64,000 bases of DNA from Oscillospiraceae bacterium (GCA_004554485.1 SFLS01000002.1:1-64000), one strand, 5' to 3'; counted from the stretch's first letter, positions 1 through 9,120 are shown. Numbers and translations are program-made. The notes: a model not told the origin generated them from the sequence alone.

Positions 1-1707
1 TTGTGCCTGCGCCTGCGGGAGCTGGGAATGACAATGCCCGGCGGGCTGATCGCCATTTCCCCATGGACCGATCTTACCTGCTCCGGAGAGAGCTTTATCA
101 CCAACCGGGAGAACGATCCTTCCCTGACCGCGGAGCTGCTGCGGTTCTATGCCGGCTGCTACACCTCCGGTGGCCATTCCGAAAAGGAGCCGATGATCTC
201 CCCCCTCTACGGGGACCTGACCGGGCTGCCGCCCTCCCTGCTGTTTGCCGGCGGGGATGAGCTCCTGCTGGACGATACCCGCCGCCTGCACCAAAAGCTG
301 CAGCAGTGCGGCTGCCGCAGCCGCATGATCGTCGCGCCGGAGCGCTGGCACGCCTATGTGCTGTACTATCTTAATGAAAATATGTCGGACTTTGAGGAGA
401 TGGACCAATTCCTCAGCCGGGTGATGGGAGGGGAGCGCAAGCTGCGCTGGATGCGGCTGGATAACGCCGCCAAGATCTACCCGGCGGCCCGCCGCCGCAA
501 CTGGAACAATCTGTTCCGGCTTTCCGCCACCCTTACCGAGCCGGTAGATGTCCCGCTGCTGCAGACGGCGCTGGACGTCACGGTGCGCCGGTTCCCCTCC
601 ATCGCGGTGCGGCTGCGCCGGGGGGTCTTCTGGTACTACCTGGAGCAGATCCCGGCAGCGCCGCCTGTTCAGCCTGAAAAAAGCTATCCGCTGGTGCATA
701 TGCCCTTTGACGATATCCGCCGGTGCGCCTTCCGGGTGCTGGTGTACCGCGACCGCGTCGCCGTGGAGTTTTTCCATGCACTGACCGACGGCACCGGCGG
801 GCTGATCTTCCTGAAAACGCTGCTGGCGGAGTATCTCTGCCGCAAAACAGGGGTGGAGATCCCCCCCACCGACGGGGTGCTGCGTCGCATGGACCCGCCC
901 CGCGAGGAGGAGCTGGAGGACAGCTTTCTGCGGTACGCGGGACAGGTGCCGGCCAGCCGCCGGGAGGCGACCGCCTATCATCTAAGTGGGACGCCGGAGC
1001 CGGACGGCTTTTTGCACCTGACCACACTGATGGTGCCGGCCGCCGCCATGAAGGAGACGGCGAAACGCCACGGCGTTACGGTGACGGAACTGCTGTGCGC
1101 CGCCATGATGAAGGCGATCCTGAACCTGCAGGCGGAAAAAGTGCCGAACCGCCGCCACCGCCGACCGGTCAAGGTGCTGGTGCCGGTGAACCTGCGCGGC
1201 ATTTTCCCCAGCAGTACCCTGCGCAATTTTGCCCAGTACGTCACGCCGGAGGCCGACCCCAAAATGGGGGATTTTACGCTGGAGGAGCTGTGCCGGCTGG
1301 TGCACCACCGTATGGGGCTGGAGGTAGGCCCCAAGCAGATGAGCGCCCGCATCGCCACCAACGTCAACAGCGAGCGCTCCCCCGTGCTCAAGGTCATGCC
1401 GCTGTTCATCAAAAATATCGCCATGAAAGCGGTGTTTGACGCGGTAGGGGAATGCAAGGCCTGCCTGTGCCTTTCCAACCTGGGGGCCGTGCAGCTGCCG
1501 CAGGAAATGCGCCCGTTCATCCGCCGGATGGATTTTATCATCGGGGTGCAGGCCAGGGCGCCGCACAACTGCGGTGTAATTACCTACGGCGACACCGTCT
1601 ATATCAACATGATCCGCAATATCCGGGAGCCGGAGCTGGAACGGCATTTCTACGAGGTGCTGCACCGGCTGGGGCTGCCCGTCCGGGTGGAAAGCAACCA
1701 GCCGTAA
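1..1707 (+). CDS. Alpha/beta-hydrolase fused to condensation-like acyltransferase (5' partial)
   Basis: The open frame enters from the left edge, so the true start is outside the window; the visible part is 568 residues. Residues 1-140 look like the C-terminal half of an HSL-type alpha/beta hydrolase: an SPWTDLT segment, a GGDELLLDD segment carrying the likely catalytic Asp, and a WHAY segment with the likely catalytic His. The nucleophile Ser would lie upstream. From about residue 146 (LRWMRLDNAAKIYPAARR) a chloramphenicol/alcohol acetyltransferase or condensation-like domain begins, with HxxxDG at H259-D263-G264. It lies 31 bp before a DUF6320 gene, a frequent partner of such acyltransferases in Clostridia. 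The substrate is unknown; ester or lipid modification is an inference. Confidence 0.75.
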   Translation: MCLRLRELGMTMPGGLIAISPWTDLTCSGESFITNRENDPSLTAELLRFYAGCYTSGGHSEKEPMISPLYGDLTGLPPSLLFAGGDELLLDDTRRLHQKLQQCGCRSRMIVAPERWHAYVLYYLNENMSDFEEMDQFLSRVMGGERKLRWMRLDNAAKIYPAARRRNWNNLFRLSATLTEPVDVPLLQTALDVTVRRFPSIAVRLRRGVFWYYLEQIPAAPPVQPEKSYPLVHMPFDDIRRCAFRVLVYRDRVAVEFFHALTDGTGGLIFLKTLLAEYLCRKTGVEIPPTDGVLRRMDPPREEELEDSFLRYAGQVPASRREATAYHLSGTPEPDGFLHLTTLMVPAAAMKETAKRHGVTVTELLCAAMMKAILNLQAEKVPNRRHRRPVKVLVPVNLRGIFPSSTLRNFAQYVTPEADPKMGDFTLEELCRLVHHRMGLEVGPKQMSARIATNVNSERSPVLKVMPLFIKNIAMKAVFDAVGECKACLCLSNLGAVQLPQEMRPFIRRMDFIIGVQARAPHNCGVITYGDTVYINMIRNIREPELERHFYEVLHRLGLPVRVESNQP

Positions 1708-1738
1708 TAGGACGGAATACCGAAAAAGGAGATAATCC

Positions 1739-2437
1739 ATGTATTGTGTGAAATGCGGAGTGGAGCTGGGCGACAGCGAAACAAAATGCCCCCTGTGCGG
1801 GACTCCGGTGTTTCATCCGGAAATGGGGCCGCCTGACGGGGAACGGCCGTTCCCGGCGGAGCACCGGCATACCGCCCGGGAGGTCAACCGCTCCGGCGCG
1901 CTTTTTGTGGTTACGGTGTTTACCCTGCTGCCCATTGTCATCTGCCTGCTGTGCGACTGGCGCATCAACGGCAGAGTGGTCTGGTCGGGCTACGTGACCG
2001 GCGCGCTGCTGCTGGCCTATGTCATTATCGTGCTGCCCCTGTGGTTTTGCCGGGGCAACCCGGTCATCTTTGTGCCGGTGGATTTTGCGGCGGCGGGGCT
2101 GTATCTGCTGTATATCGATCTTTTCACCGGAGGGCACTGGTTCCTTTCCTTCGCCTTTCCGGTGCTGGGAGCGGCCGGGCTCATCGTGACCGCCATGGTG
2201 ACGCTGCTGCGCTATCTGCCGGGGTCCGGCCTGTTTGTGTTCGGCGGCGGGTTTATCCTGTTCGGCGGGCTTTCGGTGCTGGTGGAATTTCTCATCAACC
2301 TGACCTTCCGGCTCCACCGGACCTTTTTCTGGTCCTTTTATCCGCTGGCGGCGGGTCTGCTGCTGGGCGGGATGCTCATCGTCATCGGCTGCTGCCGTCC
2401 GCTGCGGGAATCGCTGCATAAAAAGTTCTTCCTGTAA
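1739..2437 (+). CDS. DUF6320-type zinc-ribbon membrane protein
   Basis: 232 residues. The N-terminus carries a zinc ribbon with two knuckles, CVKC near residue 3 and CPLC near residue 18. About six hydrophobic membrane segments follow from roughly residue 55 to 220. The layout matches the DUF6320 family, whose role is not known. The ATG follows an AAAAAGGAGA ribosome-binding site. The gene sits between the acyltransferase fusion and a LysR regulator with about 30-bp gaps on both sides, so the three are probably co-transcribed. Confidence 0.7.
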   Translation: MYCVKCGVELGDSETKCPLCGTPVFHPEMGPPDGERPFPAEHRHTAREVNRSGALFVVTVFTLLPIVICLLCDWRINGRVVWSGYVTGALLLAYVIIVLPLWFCRGNPVIFVPVDFAAAGLYLLYIDLFTGGHWFLSFAFPVLGAAGLIVTAMVTLLRYLPGSGLFVFGGGFILFGGLSVLVEFLINLTFRLHRTFFWSFYPLAAGLLLGGMLIVIGCCRPLRESLHKKFFL

Positions 2438-2467
2438 CGCAACGCCCCGCAGGGGCAGGAGGGTGCC

Positions 2468-3418
2468 ATGAATCTGCTTCACATGAAATACGCCGTTACC
2501 GTGGCGGAGACCGGCTCCATCAACCGGGCGGCGGAAAAGCTGTTTGTCGGCCAGCCGAACCTCAGCCGCGCCATCAAGGAGCTGGAGGGCAGCCTGGGTG
2601 TCACGCTCTTTGAGCGCAGCGCCAGGGGAATGGTGCCGACGCCGCAGGGGGACGTTTTTCTGCGGTATGCCAAGGCGATCCTGCAGCAGATGGACGAGGT
2701 GGAGCGGATGTTCACCCAAGGCGCCGCCCACAAAAAGCGCTTTTCCCTTTCGGCGCCGCGCACCAGCTATGTTTCGGAAGCGTTTGCCCGCTTTTCCCGG
2801 GGCCTGGCGCCGCAGGAGGAGTTCGAGGCCTTTTACAGGGAGACCAACGCCATGCGCACGCTGACCAACGTGCTGCAGGAGGAGTATAAGCTGGGGATCC
2901 TGCGGTATGCCGAGGATTATGACCGCTACTATAAAGAGCTGTTTGAAGAAAAGGGCCTGTGCTGCGAGCCGGTGGCGGAGTTCCGCTACGAGCTGCTGAT
3001 GAGCGAAGCGTGCCCGCTGGCGCAAAAGGAGAGGATCGCCTGCGAGGACCTGAAGGACTACATCCAGGTTGCCTACGCCGACCCGTATGCGCCGTCGCTG
3101 CCGGCTTCCGAAGCACGCAAGGAGCAGCCGCCGCAGGAGGTTGGCCGCCGGATCTACGTCTTTGAACGCGCCAGCCGGTTCGAGCTGCTTTCCTGCAACC
3201 CCCGGGCCTTTATGTGGGTCTCGCCGGTCCCCCGGGAGCTGCTGCGCCGCTATTCGCTGGTGCACCGCCCCTGTGCGGATAGTTACCGCAAATACCGGGA
3301 CGTGCTGATTTACCGCCGGGGCTACACCCTTTCGGAGCTGGACCGGCAGTTTATCGACGAGCTGATCGCCACCCGGCGGGAGCTACCGGAAAACTGGGGC
3401 GAACCGGAGACCCCATAA
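2468..3418 (+). CDS. LysR-family transcriptional regulator
   Basis: 316 residues, normal for the family. The N-terminal winged helix-turn-helix spans about residues 1-60 (GSINRAAEKLFVGQPNLSRA, then LGVTLFERS), followed by a linker helix and a divergent effector-binding domain from about residue 90. The start follows GGCAGGAGGG. It is the last gene of the left operon and ends just before a strong terminator. Being downstream of the acyltransferase and DUF6320 genes on the same strand, it may control that operon. The ligand cannot be read from the sequence. Confidence 0.9.
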   Translation: MNLLHMKYAVTVAETGSINRAAEKLFVGQPNLSRAIKELEGSLGVTLFERSARGMVPTPQGDVFLRYAKAILQQMDEVERMFTQGAAHKKRFSLSAPRTSYVSEAFARFSRGLAPQEEFEAFYRETNAMRTLTNVLQEEYKLGILRYAEDYDRYYKELFEEKGLCCEPVAEFRYELLMSEACPLAQKERIACEDLKDYIQVAYADPYAPSLPASEARKEQPPQEVGRRIYVFERASRFELLSCNPRAFMWVSPVPRELLRRYSLVHRPCADSYRKYRDVLIYRRGYTLSELDRQFIDELIATRRELPENWGEPETP

Positions 3419-3424
3419 AAAAGC

Positions 3425-3453
3425 AAAGCGTCTGCCGCAGCAGACGCTTTTTT
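3425..3453 (+). terminator. Intrinsic terminator after the LysR gene
   Basis: Perfect 11-bp stem, AAAGCGTCTGC pairing with GCAGACGCTTT, with a CGCA loop and a following T-rich stretch. It separates the left operon from rex. Confidence 0.85.
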
Positions 3454-3566
3454 ATATATGATATATCGATAACTACAATACCGATATTACAACAAAGCAA
3501 TTCCCCCGCCGTTTGCGGCATGATAAAATAAGGGTGAAAAAACAAAAAACAGGGGAAGGGACAGCA

Positions 3567-4181
3567 ATGAACACCAAAGAGATCAAACGCGCCACCATCG
3601 GCCGGCTGCCGCAGTATCTGAAATATATCAGCTCGCTGCCACAGGAGATCAGCACCGTTTCGGCGACGGGCATCGCCAAGGCGCTGGACCTGGGCGAGGT
3701 ACAGGTACGCAAGGACCTGGGTACGGTATGCGGCGCCGGACGGCCCCGGGTGGGGTACGACCGCCGGGAGCTGACCGCCTGCCTGGAGGACTGTCTGGGC
3801 GGCAGTCCCGCTGCGGCGGTCATCGTGGGCGCCGGCAAGCTGGGCCGCGCCCTGCTGGAGTACGGCGGCTTTTCGGAATACGGCACCAACATTTTGGCGG
3901 CCTTTGACCTGAATATCCCGCCGGCGGGCGGCATCCCCGGCCAAAAGCCGGTACTGCCCATGTCGGAACTGGCGGATTTCTGCGCGGCGCACCGGGTCAG
4001 CATCGGCATCGTCACCGTCCCCAAGGAGGCCGCCCAGGCAGTGACCGACGTGCTGTACCGCAGCGGGGTGCGGGCCTTCTGGTGCTTTGCGCCCTGCCGC
4101 CTGCAGCTGCCGCCGGACGCCGTCATCCAATACGAAAACCTGGCGCTTTCGCTGGCACACCTGAAAGCGCGGCTGGCGTGA
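3567..4181 (+). CDS. rex: Redox-sensing transcriptional repressor Rex
   Basis: 204 residues. Rex senses the NADH/NAD+ ratio and represses fermentation and redox genes when NADH is low. Residues 1-75 form the winged-helix DNA-binding domain (SATGIAKALDLGEVQVRKDL). A Rossmann NAD(H)-binding domain follows, with GAGKLG at residues 88-93. I chose the ATG at 3567 because it follows AGGGGAAGGGA and gives a family-typical N-terminus; an in-frame start at 3513 has no good ribosome-binding site. It is monocistronic and ends before a bidirectional terminator. Candidate targets in this window are pckG and the hydrogenase operon. Confidence 0.93.
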   Translation: MNTKEIKRATIGRLPQYLKYISSLPQEISTVSATGIAKALDLGEVQVRKDLGTVCGAGRPRVGYDRRELTACLEDCLGGSPAAAVIVGAGKLGRALLEYGGFSEYGTNILAAFDLNIPPAGGIPGQKPVLPMSELADFCAAHRVSIGIVTVPKEAAQAVTDVLYRSGVRAFWCFAPCRLQLPPDAVIQYENLALSLAHLKARLA

Positions 4182-4378
4182 CCCTCAAGGAGGAATTCTG
4201 CCCGGCCACGCCGGCAAAGGGTTTGAACGAAAGACCCGCTCCCGCGGCTGCACCGGCGGGGCGGGCTGCCTGGCGTAAGCCCCGCAGCCGTGCCAAGGTG
4301 GATCAATACGGCAAGGAAGCCAACCATAAAACCATTACAGAAGCCCTTGCTGTCCCGGAACCGTAAAAACATCACGAT

Positions 4379-4424
4379 AAACGCAGGGTGCGCCGTCCGT
4401 GGGGGGACGGCGCACCCTGCGTTT
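4379..4424. terminator. Bidirectional terminator between rex and the IclR gene
   Basis: A perfect 20-bp stem (4379-4398 with 4405-4424) with a 6-nt loop. It begins with AAA and ends with TTTT, so it can stop transcription from both convergent genes. The 4182-4378 stretch before it holds no recognisable gene or riboswitch. Confidence 0.9.
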
Positions 4425-4445
4425 TATGCTGTACCGATAAAAGCG

Positions 4446-5210
4446 TTACACCCTGCGCTGCAGCGCGGCGGCAATAGAACGGGCCGCCTCCTGCGTCAGG
4501 TGAGTGGCGGCAGTGAATTCCTCCGACTGGATGCGGCGGAACATCCCTACCACCCCGATGGCATGCCGCACCTCTCCCATTGGGTCGGTGACCGGCGCCG
4601 CGACGGCCCGCAGGCCGATGCGGTGCTCGCCGTCCTCGATGGCGCAGCCATGCTCCCGCGTAAGGGCGGCGTCCGCCGTCAGCTGCTCGGCGGTAATGTG
4701 GGTGTGGGGGGTATAGGCGGTCAGTCCGGCACGGCACTGCCGGCGCAGCAGGGCTTCATTCCAGGCCAGAAAAACCTTGCCCTGCGCGGTACAGTGCAGC
4801 GGCAGGCGGGTGCCCGGCGCCAACGCCACCCGCAGGGGATTGGAGGCTTCCGCCACTTCCAGCAGCAGCGTCTCACTGCCGTCCAGCGCCGCCAGGAAGG
4901 CCGTTTCACCCGTCCGGTTGGCCAGGTTCTGCAAAAAGGGCCGGCACACCGAGGTGATACTCCGGCTGCTGCTGGCGGCGCAGCCCAGCTCAAACAGATG
5001 CAGCCCCAGTCCGTACCGGCCGTCCAGCGCCGACTGCTCCACCAGGCCGGTCTGCCGCAGCGTGGAAATGATCCCGTGCAGCGTGCTTTTGGGCAGCTGA
5101 GTGCGGCGGGCCAGCTCCCGCAGCGGCATCGGGTCTTCCGCCGCCGCCAGCGTCTCCAGAATTTTTACCGCTTTTTCGATGGATTGCACCCGTCCTCCGG
5201 CCTCCTGCAT
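4446..5210 (-). CDS. IclR-family transcriptional regulator
   Basis: 254 residues. The N-terminal winged helix covers about residues 8-70 (VQSIEKAVKILETLA, LPKSTLHGIISTLRQTGLV). The C-terminal effector domain covers about 80-250, with conserved TAQGKVFLA and GLRAVAAPV segments. Length and domain order are standard. It is a single-gene minus-strand unit downstream of the ABC importer genes and convergent with rex. The palindrome over its own promoter suggests autoregulation. The effector is unknown. Confidence 0.9.
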   Translation of the reverse strand: MQEAGGRVQSIEKAVKILETLAAAEDPMPLRELARRTQLPKSTLHGIISTLRQTGLVEQSALDGRYGLGLHLFELGCAASSSRSITSVCRPFLQNLANRTGETAFLAALDGSETLLLEVAEASNPLRVALAPGTRLPLHCTAQGKVFLAWNEALLRRQCRAGLTAYTPHTHITAEQLTADAALTREHGCAIEDGEHRIGLRAVAAPVTDPMGEVRHAIGVVGMFRRIQSEEFTAATHLTQEAARSIAAALQRRV

Positions 5211-5246
5211 GACTGTTCCCGTCCTTTCCGTTTGTTTTTTTGCAGA

Positions 5247-5289
5247 ATAATGATGATATCATTATACCGCGGAAAACCAAAAGAAACAA
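5247..5289 (-). promoter_or_regulatory. IclR promoter with overlapping palindrome
   Basis: Reading the minus strand, TATAAT lies at 5261-5266 and TTGTTT at 5284-5289, 17 bp apart. ATAATGA (5247-5253) and TCATTAT (5259-5265) form an inverted repeat around ATGATATCAT, itself a perfect palindrome (5253-5262). The repeat overlaps the -10 box, as expected for an autorepressor site. Confidence 0.55.
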
Positions 5290-5392
5290 CCCCGCTGTTC
5301 GCCATCGGCGAAAAATTATTCGGCAATGCAAAACGAGCAAAATAGACCCGGCCATCCTGGGACAGCCGGGCACCGGGGAGAAAGAACATCGA

Positions 5393-6478
5393 TCAGGCGG
5401 CAGCCTTTTCGGTTACGACGGAATGGGCGGTAAGGGTGTTGAACTGCTCTTCGGTCAGCTCGGTGTGATAGAACAGCTTAAAGTATTCGGCCACCGCGGG
5501 ATACAGGTCGTAATCGGCCGCCTCGGGGTACAGGATCTTCGCCATCCACATCATACCCAGCAGGCGCTGTACACTGGGGGGGAAGCCCATCCAGTTGTAG
5601 GGACCGTTGGGGACTTCGTAGTAATTGCCTTCCTTGATGGCGGTCACGTTCTGCCAGGCAGCGTCGTCGCCGACTGTTTCATAGATGCTGTCAGGGGCAA
5701 ACAGGATCACATCGGGGTTCCAGGCCAGGATCTGTTCCAGGTCGACTTCGTTGCCGCTGCCCTTGGAGGAGGGCGATTCCACGACGGCAAGATTGTTGGA
5801 AAGCAGGTCGATGACCTCGGCGTGGTAGGAGCCTTGGGCAATGACGTTCTGACCCTTATCACCCAGGCAGTACAGCAGGTTCGCCTTTTCTACGCTGCCG
5901 GCAATCTCCTTGGTGCGGGTAAGGATGCCGTCGCAGTATTCGGCCAGGGCGTTGCCCTCGGTCTCCTTGCCCAGCAGAGCGCCCAGCGCGCGGTAGGTGT
6001 CGCCCATGGTGGCGGTGTAGCAATCAATGTGGACAAAGGGGATACCGGTCTGCTCCTGCAGGGCGTTCAGGTCGTCGGCCATGCCGTCCTTCTGCTCGCC
6101 GACGTCAATTACCACCTGCGCGCCGGATTGCAGCAGCGTTTCCAGGTTCAGCTCGCCCTTGCCGCCGTACAGCTGGCCCAGCAGGGGCAGGGTGTAATAC
6201 TCACCGGGGATCAGGTCCTTGGCCTCCTGGCTCCATTCGTTGGCAATGCCCACCATCATCTCAGGGGCGATGGCGAATACCACGATCTGGGCCAGAGGAC
6301 CGGAAATGGCGATCTTGGTCAGGTCGGTGGGCAGGGTGACTTCCCGGCCCAGCGAATCGGTAAAGGTGCGGGTGGTCGGTTGCTCGTTTGTCTGGGGTTC
6401 GGTGTTCTGTCCGCAGCCGGTCAGCGCCAGGGCGGCGATCATCATGACGGCCAGCAGAATGGAAAGTGCCTTTTTCAT
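5393..6478 (-). CDS. ABC transporter substrate-binding lipoprotein (iron/cobalamin type)
   Basis: 361 residues. A lipoprotein signal peptide ends at a lipobox (LALTGC, Cys about residue 22). The mature part resembles periplasmic-binding proteins for ferric siderophores, haem or cobalamin: an N-terminal TFTDSLGREVTLPTD segment, a TroA/BtuF-like fold with a long linking helix, and a C-terminal YYEVPNGPYNWMGFPPS region. It is the last gene of a four-gene minus-strand importer cluster, after the permease, ATPase and a methyltransferase. The substrate cannot be fixed from sequence; iron chelate or corrinoid is likely. Confidence 0.85.
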   Translation of the reverse strand: MKKALSILLAVMMIAALALTGCGQNTEPQTNEQPTTRTFTDSLGREVTLPTDLTKIAISGPLAQIVVFAIAPEMMVGIANEWSQEAKDLIPGEYYTLPLLGQLYGGKGELNLETLLQSGAQVVIDVGEQKDGMADDLNALQEQTGIPFVHIDCYTATMGDTYRALGALLGKETEGNALAEYCDGILTRTKEIAGSVEKANLLYCLGDKGQNVIAQGSYHAEVIDLLSNNLAVVESPSSKGSGNEVDLEQILAWNPDVILFAPDSIYETVGDDAAWQNVTAIKEGNYYEVPNGPYNWMGFPPSVQRLLGMMWMAKILYPEAADYDLYPAVAEYFKLFYHTELTEEQFNTLTAHSVVTEKAAA

Positions 6479-6506
6479 CTGTTATAGTTCCTCCTTGCGT
6501 GATGTT

Positions 6507-7235
6507 TTAGTTTCTGTTTATGGAATCGGGGAGATCCCCGGTCTCCAACGTGATAAAGCCCATTTCCTTGGGCTGGGGCAGATACCAGGGGAAATCCTGT
6601 CTGCCGGTGGGGGTCAGCCGGGCGCGCACGGCCTCCTCGGTGACGGCCGCCCCGCTGTTTTCGTAGATCTCAAAAAAGCGGCAGGCGTCCCGCAGGCTGC
6701 GGAAGGGCTGCCCCATCTCCAGCGTCAGCTTTTCGCAGCGGCAGGGGATTTCCAGCTCCTTCAGCAGCGCCAGCGTATCGGCGTAGCTGCGGCGGTTCAT
6801 CTTCTTCCGCCCCAGCGAAAAGCGGTGCTCGCTCCAGCCCTTCTGGATGATGATCACCCGGCCCCGGCACTGCGCCCGGGCCAGCCGCAGCGTTTCCTCC
6901 GCCGTGCCGAAAAAGCAGAACACCATGGCGTCATAGGGTTCCCGGGGCGGCAGATTTTCGATCTCCCCGCACAACGGGGTGATATTCTGCGGGCCGCCGG
7001 CGGCGATATTCCGCTCCAGCACCGCCAGCGCCTCGGCGCTGCGATCCACGGCGGTGATCTGCCGGCAGTAGGGGGCCAGCCGCAGGCTGAGGTACCCCAG
7101 GCCGCAGCCGGCGTCGCACACACGGGCGTGTTCGGGCAGCTCCCGGGCAATGCGCGCCGCCAGCAGGCGGTGGTAGTCGCTCTGCTCGCTGGCGTCCCGC
7201 AAAAACCGGATCATATCTTCGTTCCAGCAGAACAT
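6507..7235 (-). CDS. Class I SAM-dependent methyltransferase inside the ABC importer cluster
   Basis: 242 residues with a Rossmann methyltransferase core. The SAM-binding motif I is VCDAGCGLGYLSLRLAP near residues 38-54, followed by an acidic ITAVDRS motif. Its first 25 bases overlap the 3' end of the ATPase gene, so translation is probably coupled, and the lipoprotein gene starts 28 bp downstream. This placement suggests that it acts on the transported ligand, for example by modifying a metallophore or tetrapyrrole. That is an inference; the substrate is not recognisable. Confidence 0.8.
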   Translation of the reverse strand: MFCWNEDMIRFLRDASEQSDYHRLLAARIARELPEHARVCDAGCGLGYLSLRLAPYCRQITAVDRSAEALAVLERNIAAGGPQNITPLCGEIENLPPREPYDAMVFCFFGTAEETLRLARAQCRGRVIIIQKGWSEHRFSLGRKKMNRRSYADTLALLKELEIPCRCEKLTLEMGQPFRSLRDACRFFEIYENSGAAVTEEAVRARLTPTGRQDFPWYLPQPKEMGFITLETGDLPDSINRN

Positions 7236-8017
7236 GGCGGGTCCTCCTTCAGCAGCGGTACAATCAGCCGGCCTTCTTCGGTATCCGCCAGCCGGGTGGC
7301 AATACCGTAAAGGGTCTGCAGCAGCGCCGGGGTAATGACCTCGCGGGGGGCGCCGTCGGCCAGGATGACCCCGTCGTGCAGCGCCAGGATGCGGTCGGCA
7401 AACAGCAGCGCCTGCTGGGGGTTGTGGCTGGAAAGCAGGATCATATACCCCTGCCGGGCCAGCGCCTGCACCCGCTGCATCACGCGCAGCTGGTTGCCGT
7501 AGTCCAGGCTACTGGTCGGCTCGTCCATAATCAGCAGCCGGGTCCCCTGGGCCAGCGCCCGGGCGATCAGCACCAGCTGCTGCTCCCCGCCGGAAAGGCG
7601 GGTAAAGCTGCGGCGCTCCATGCCGGCAATCCCCATCTGCGCCAGCGCGCCGCGGGCGGCGGCGGTCTCTGCCTCGCCGGGGGAACGCAGTCCCCGCACC
7701 CGGTGGGTGGTGCCCATCAGCACCATTTCCAGCACGGTGTAGTGAAAGGTGTGGGTATGCGTCTGGGGGATATAGGCCACCCGCCCGGCGATCTCCCGGG
7801 GCTGCATGGCGCCAACCTCCCGCCCCTCGATCCGGATCGAGCCGCGGTAGCCGTTTAAAAGGCCCAGCAGGCAGCGGAACAGGGTGCTTTTGCCGGCGCC
7901 GTTGGGCCCCAGTACGGCGATCAGCTCTCCCTGCCGGGCGGAAAAATTCACCCCGTGCAGGATCTCGTTTTTACCATAGGAAAAGCGGACGTCCTCCGCC
8001 GAAAGTACGGGAGTCAT
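7211..8017 (-). CDS. ABC transporter ATPase (FecE/BtuD type)
   Basis: 268 residues, one nucleotide-binding domain. Walker A is GPNGAGKST, the Q-loop lies near IPQTHTHTFHYTVLEMVLMG, the signature is LSGGEQQ, and Walker B is LLIMDEPTSSLDYG followed by the switch His in LLSSHN. It energises the permease encoded just upstream, with a 4-bp ATGA-type overlap. It belongs to the iron-siderophore/haem/vitamin B12 ATPase group. Confidence 0.93.
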   Translation of the reverse strand: MTPVLSAEDVRFSYGKNEILHGVNFSARQGELIAVLGPNGAGKSTLFRCLLGLLNGYRGSIRIEGREVGAMQPREIAGRVAYIPQTHTHTFHYTVLEMVLMGTTHRVRGLRSPGEAETAAARGALAQMGIAGMERRSFTRLSGGEQQLVLIARALAQGTRLLIMDEPTSSLDYGNQLRVMQRVQALARQGYMILLSSHNPQQALLFADRILALHDGVILADGAPREVITPALLQTLYGIATRLADTEEGRLIVPLLKEDPPCSAGTKI

Positions 8018-9120
8018 GCGCCGCCTCCTTTCTGACTCATCAGGTAGATGAAAAACGGCGCGCCGATAAAGGCGGTCAGGATGCCGATGGGGATCTCGAC
8101 GGCCAGCAGGTTGCGGGAAATATTATCCACCACCAGCAAAAAGGCGGCCCCGAACAGCATGGTGGCCGGCAGCAGGCGGCGGTAATCGTTGCCGATGTAC
8201 CGGCGGCAGAGATGGGGGATCACCAGACCCACCCAGCCGATGAGGCCGCTGACCGCCACCGAAGCGGCGGTGATCAGGGTGGAACAGACCACAACAATGA
8301 GCCGCAGCAAAGCGGTATTGACGCCCAGCGCGCGGGCCTCCTCCTCCCCCAGCGTCAGTAGGTTCAGCCGCCAGCGCAGGCACAGCAGTGGGAGCAGCCC
8401 CAGCGCCATCGGCAGCAGGGCAAAGGCGATCTCATACCCGCGGGTGCCGGAAAGGCTGCCCATCAGCCAGTAGGTGATTTCCGGCAGCTTGCTGCCGGGG
8501 TCTGCCACCAGCTTGATATAGGAGGTCCCCGCCGAAAACAGCGAACTGACCATAATGCCCGCCAGGATCAGGGTTACCGTCTTTTGCCCGGGGGCGCGCT
8601 GCCCGATTACAAAAACCAGCAGCACCGTCAGCAGGCTGAAGCCAAAGGCGGAAAGGGTGATCATCGCCGAGGAAGCGCCGTACAGGATAGCCAGCGCCGC
8701 GCCGAAGCAGGCGCCGGTGGAAGCGCCCAACAGGTCGGGCGCCGCCATGGGGTTCTGAAAAACACCCTGATAGCAGGCCCCGGCGGTGGAAAGGCAGCAG
8801 CCCACCAGGCAGGCCATCAGGATACGGGGCAGCCGGATATTCAGTACGATGGTCTCCATCACCGGCGTCCAGATGACCGGAACGGCAAACAGCCGCTCGA
8901 CCGAAAAGCCAAAGGGCCGGCCGGCCCAATTTACCACGGCGCTCAGGGCGCGCTGCAGCCCCTCCGCCAGCATGGCCAGCAGCTGCAGCGGGGAAATACC
9001 GTACCGCCCCAGAAAAAAGGAACCGAAAAAAACCGCCAGCAGCAGGAGGACCAGCGCCCACAGGCGGGCAGCGCCCCCGGCGGAAAGACCGGTATTGTGT
9101 TTTGCGGCAGATGCTTTCAT
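8014..9120 (-). CDS. FecCD-family ABC transporter permease
   Basis: 368 residues with about ten membrane helices, standard for BtuC/FecCD permeases. Family marks include RLPRILMACLVGCCLSTAGACYQGVFQNPMAAPDLLGASTG split over the second and third helices, and GLIGWVGLVIPHLCR for the ATPase-coupling loop. It is the first gene of the importer cluster. A promoter with a perfect inverted repeat lies directly upstream, which suggests control by a metal- or ligand-responsive repressor. Confidence 0.93.
   Translation of the reverse strand: MKASAAKHNTGLSAGGAARLWALVLLLLAVFFGSFFLGRYGISPLQLLAMLAEGLQRALSAVVNWAGRPFGFSVERLFAVPVIWTPVMETIVLNIRLPRILMACLVGCCLSTAGACYQGVFQNPMAAPDLLGASTGACFGAALAILYGASSAMITLSAFGFSLLTVLLVFVIGQRAPGQKTVTLILAGIMVSSLFSAGTSYIKLVADPGSKLPEITYWLMGSLSGTRGYEIAFALLPMALGLLPLLCLRWRLNLLTLGEEEARALGVNTALLRLIVVVCSTLITAASVAVSGLIGWVGLVIPHLCRRYIGNDYRRLLPATMLFGAAFLLVVDNISRNLLAVEIPIGILTAFIGAPFFIYLMSQKGGGA

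Noticed and set aside
1604..3265. 553-codon minus-strand frame over the DUF6320 and LysR genes
   Set aside because: The plus-strand genes have domains and ribosome-binding sites; the minus frame is low-complexity.
4182..4378. Small gene or cobalamin riboswitch after rex
   Set aside because: A 60-codon frame begins at a GTG overlapping the rex stop but lacks a proper ribosome site and any family. The GC pairs do not form the conserved B12-riboswitch core.
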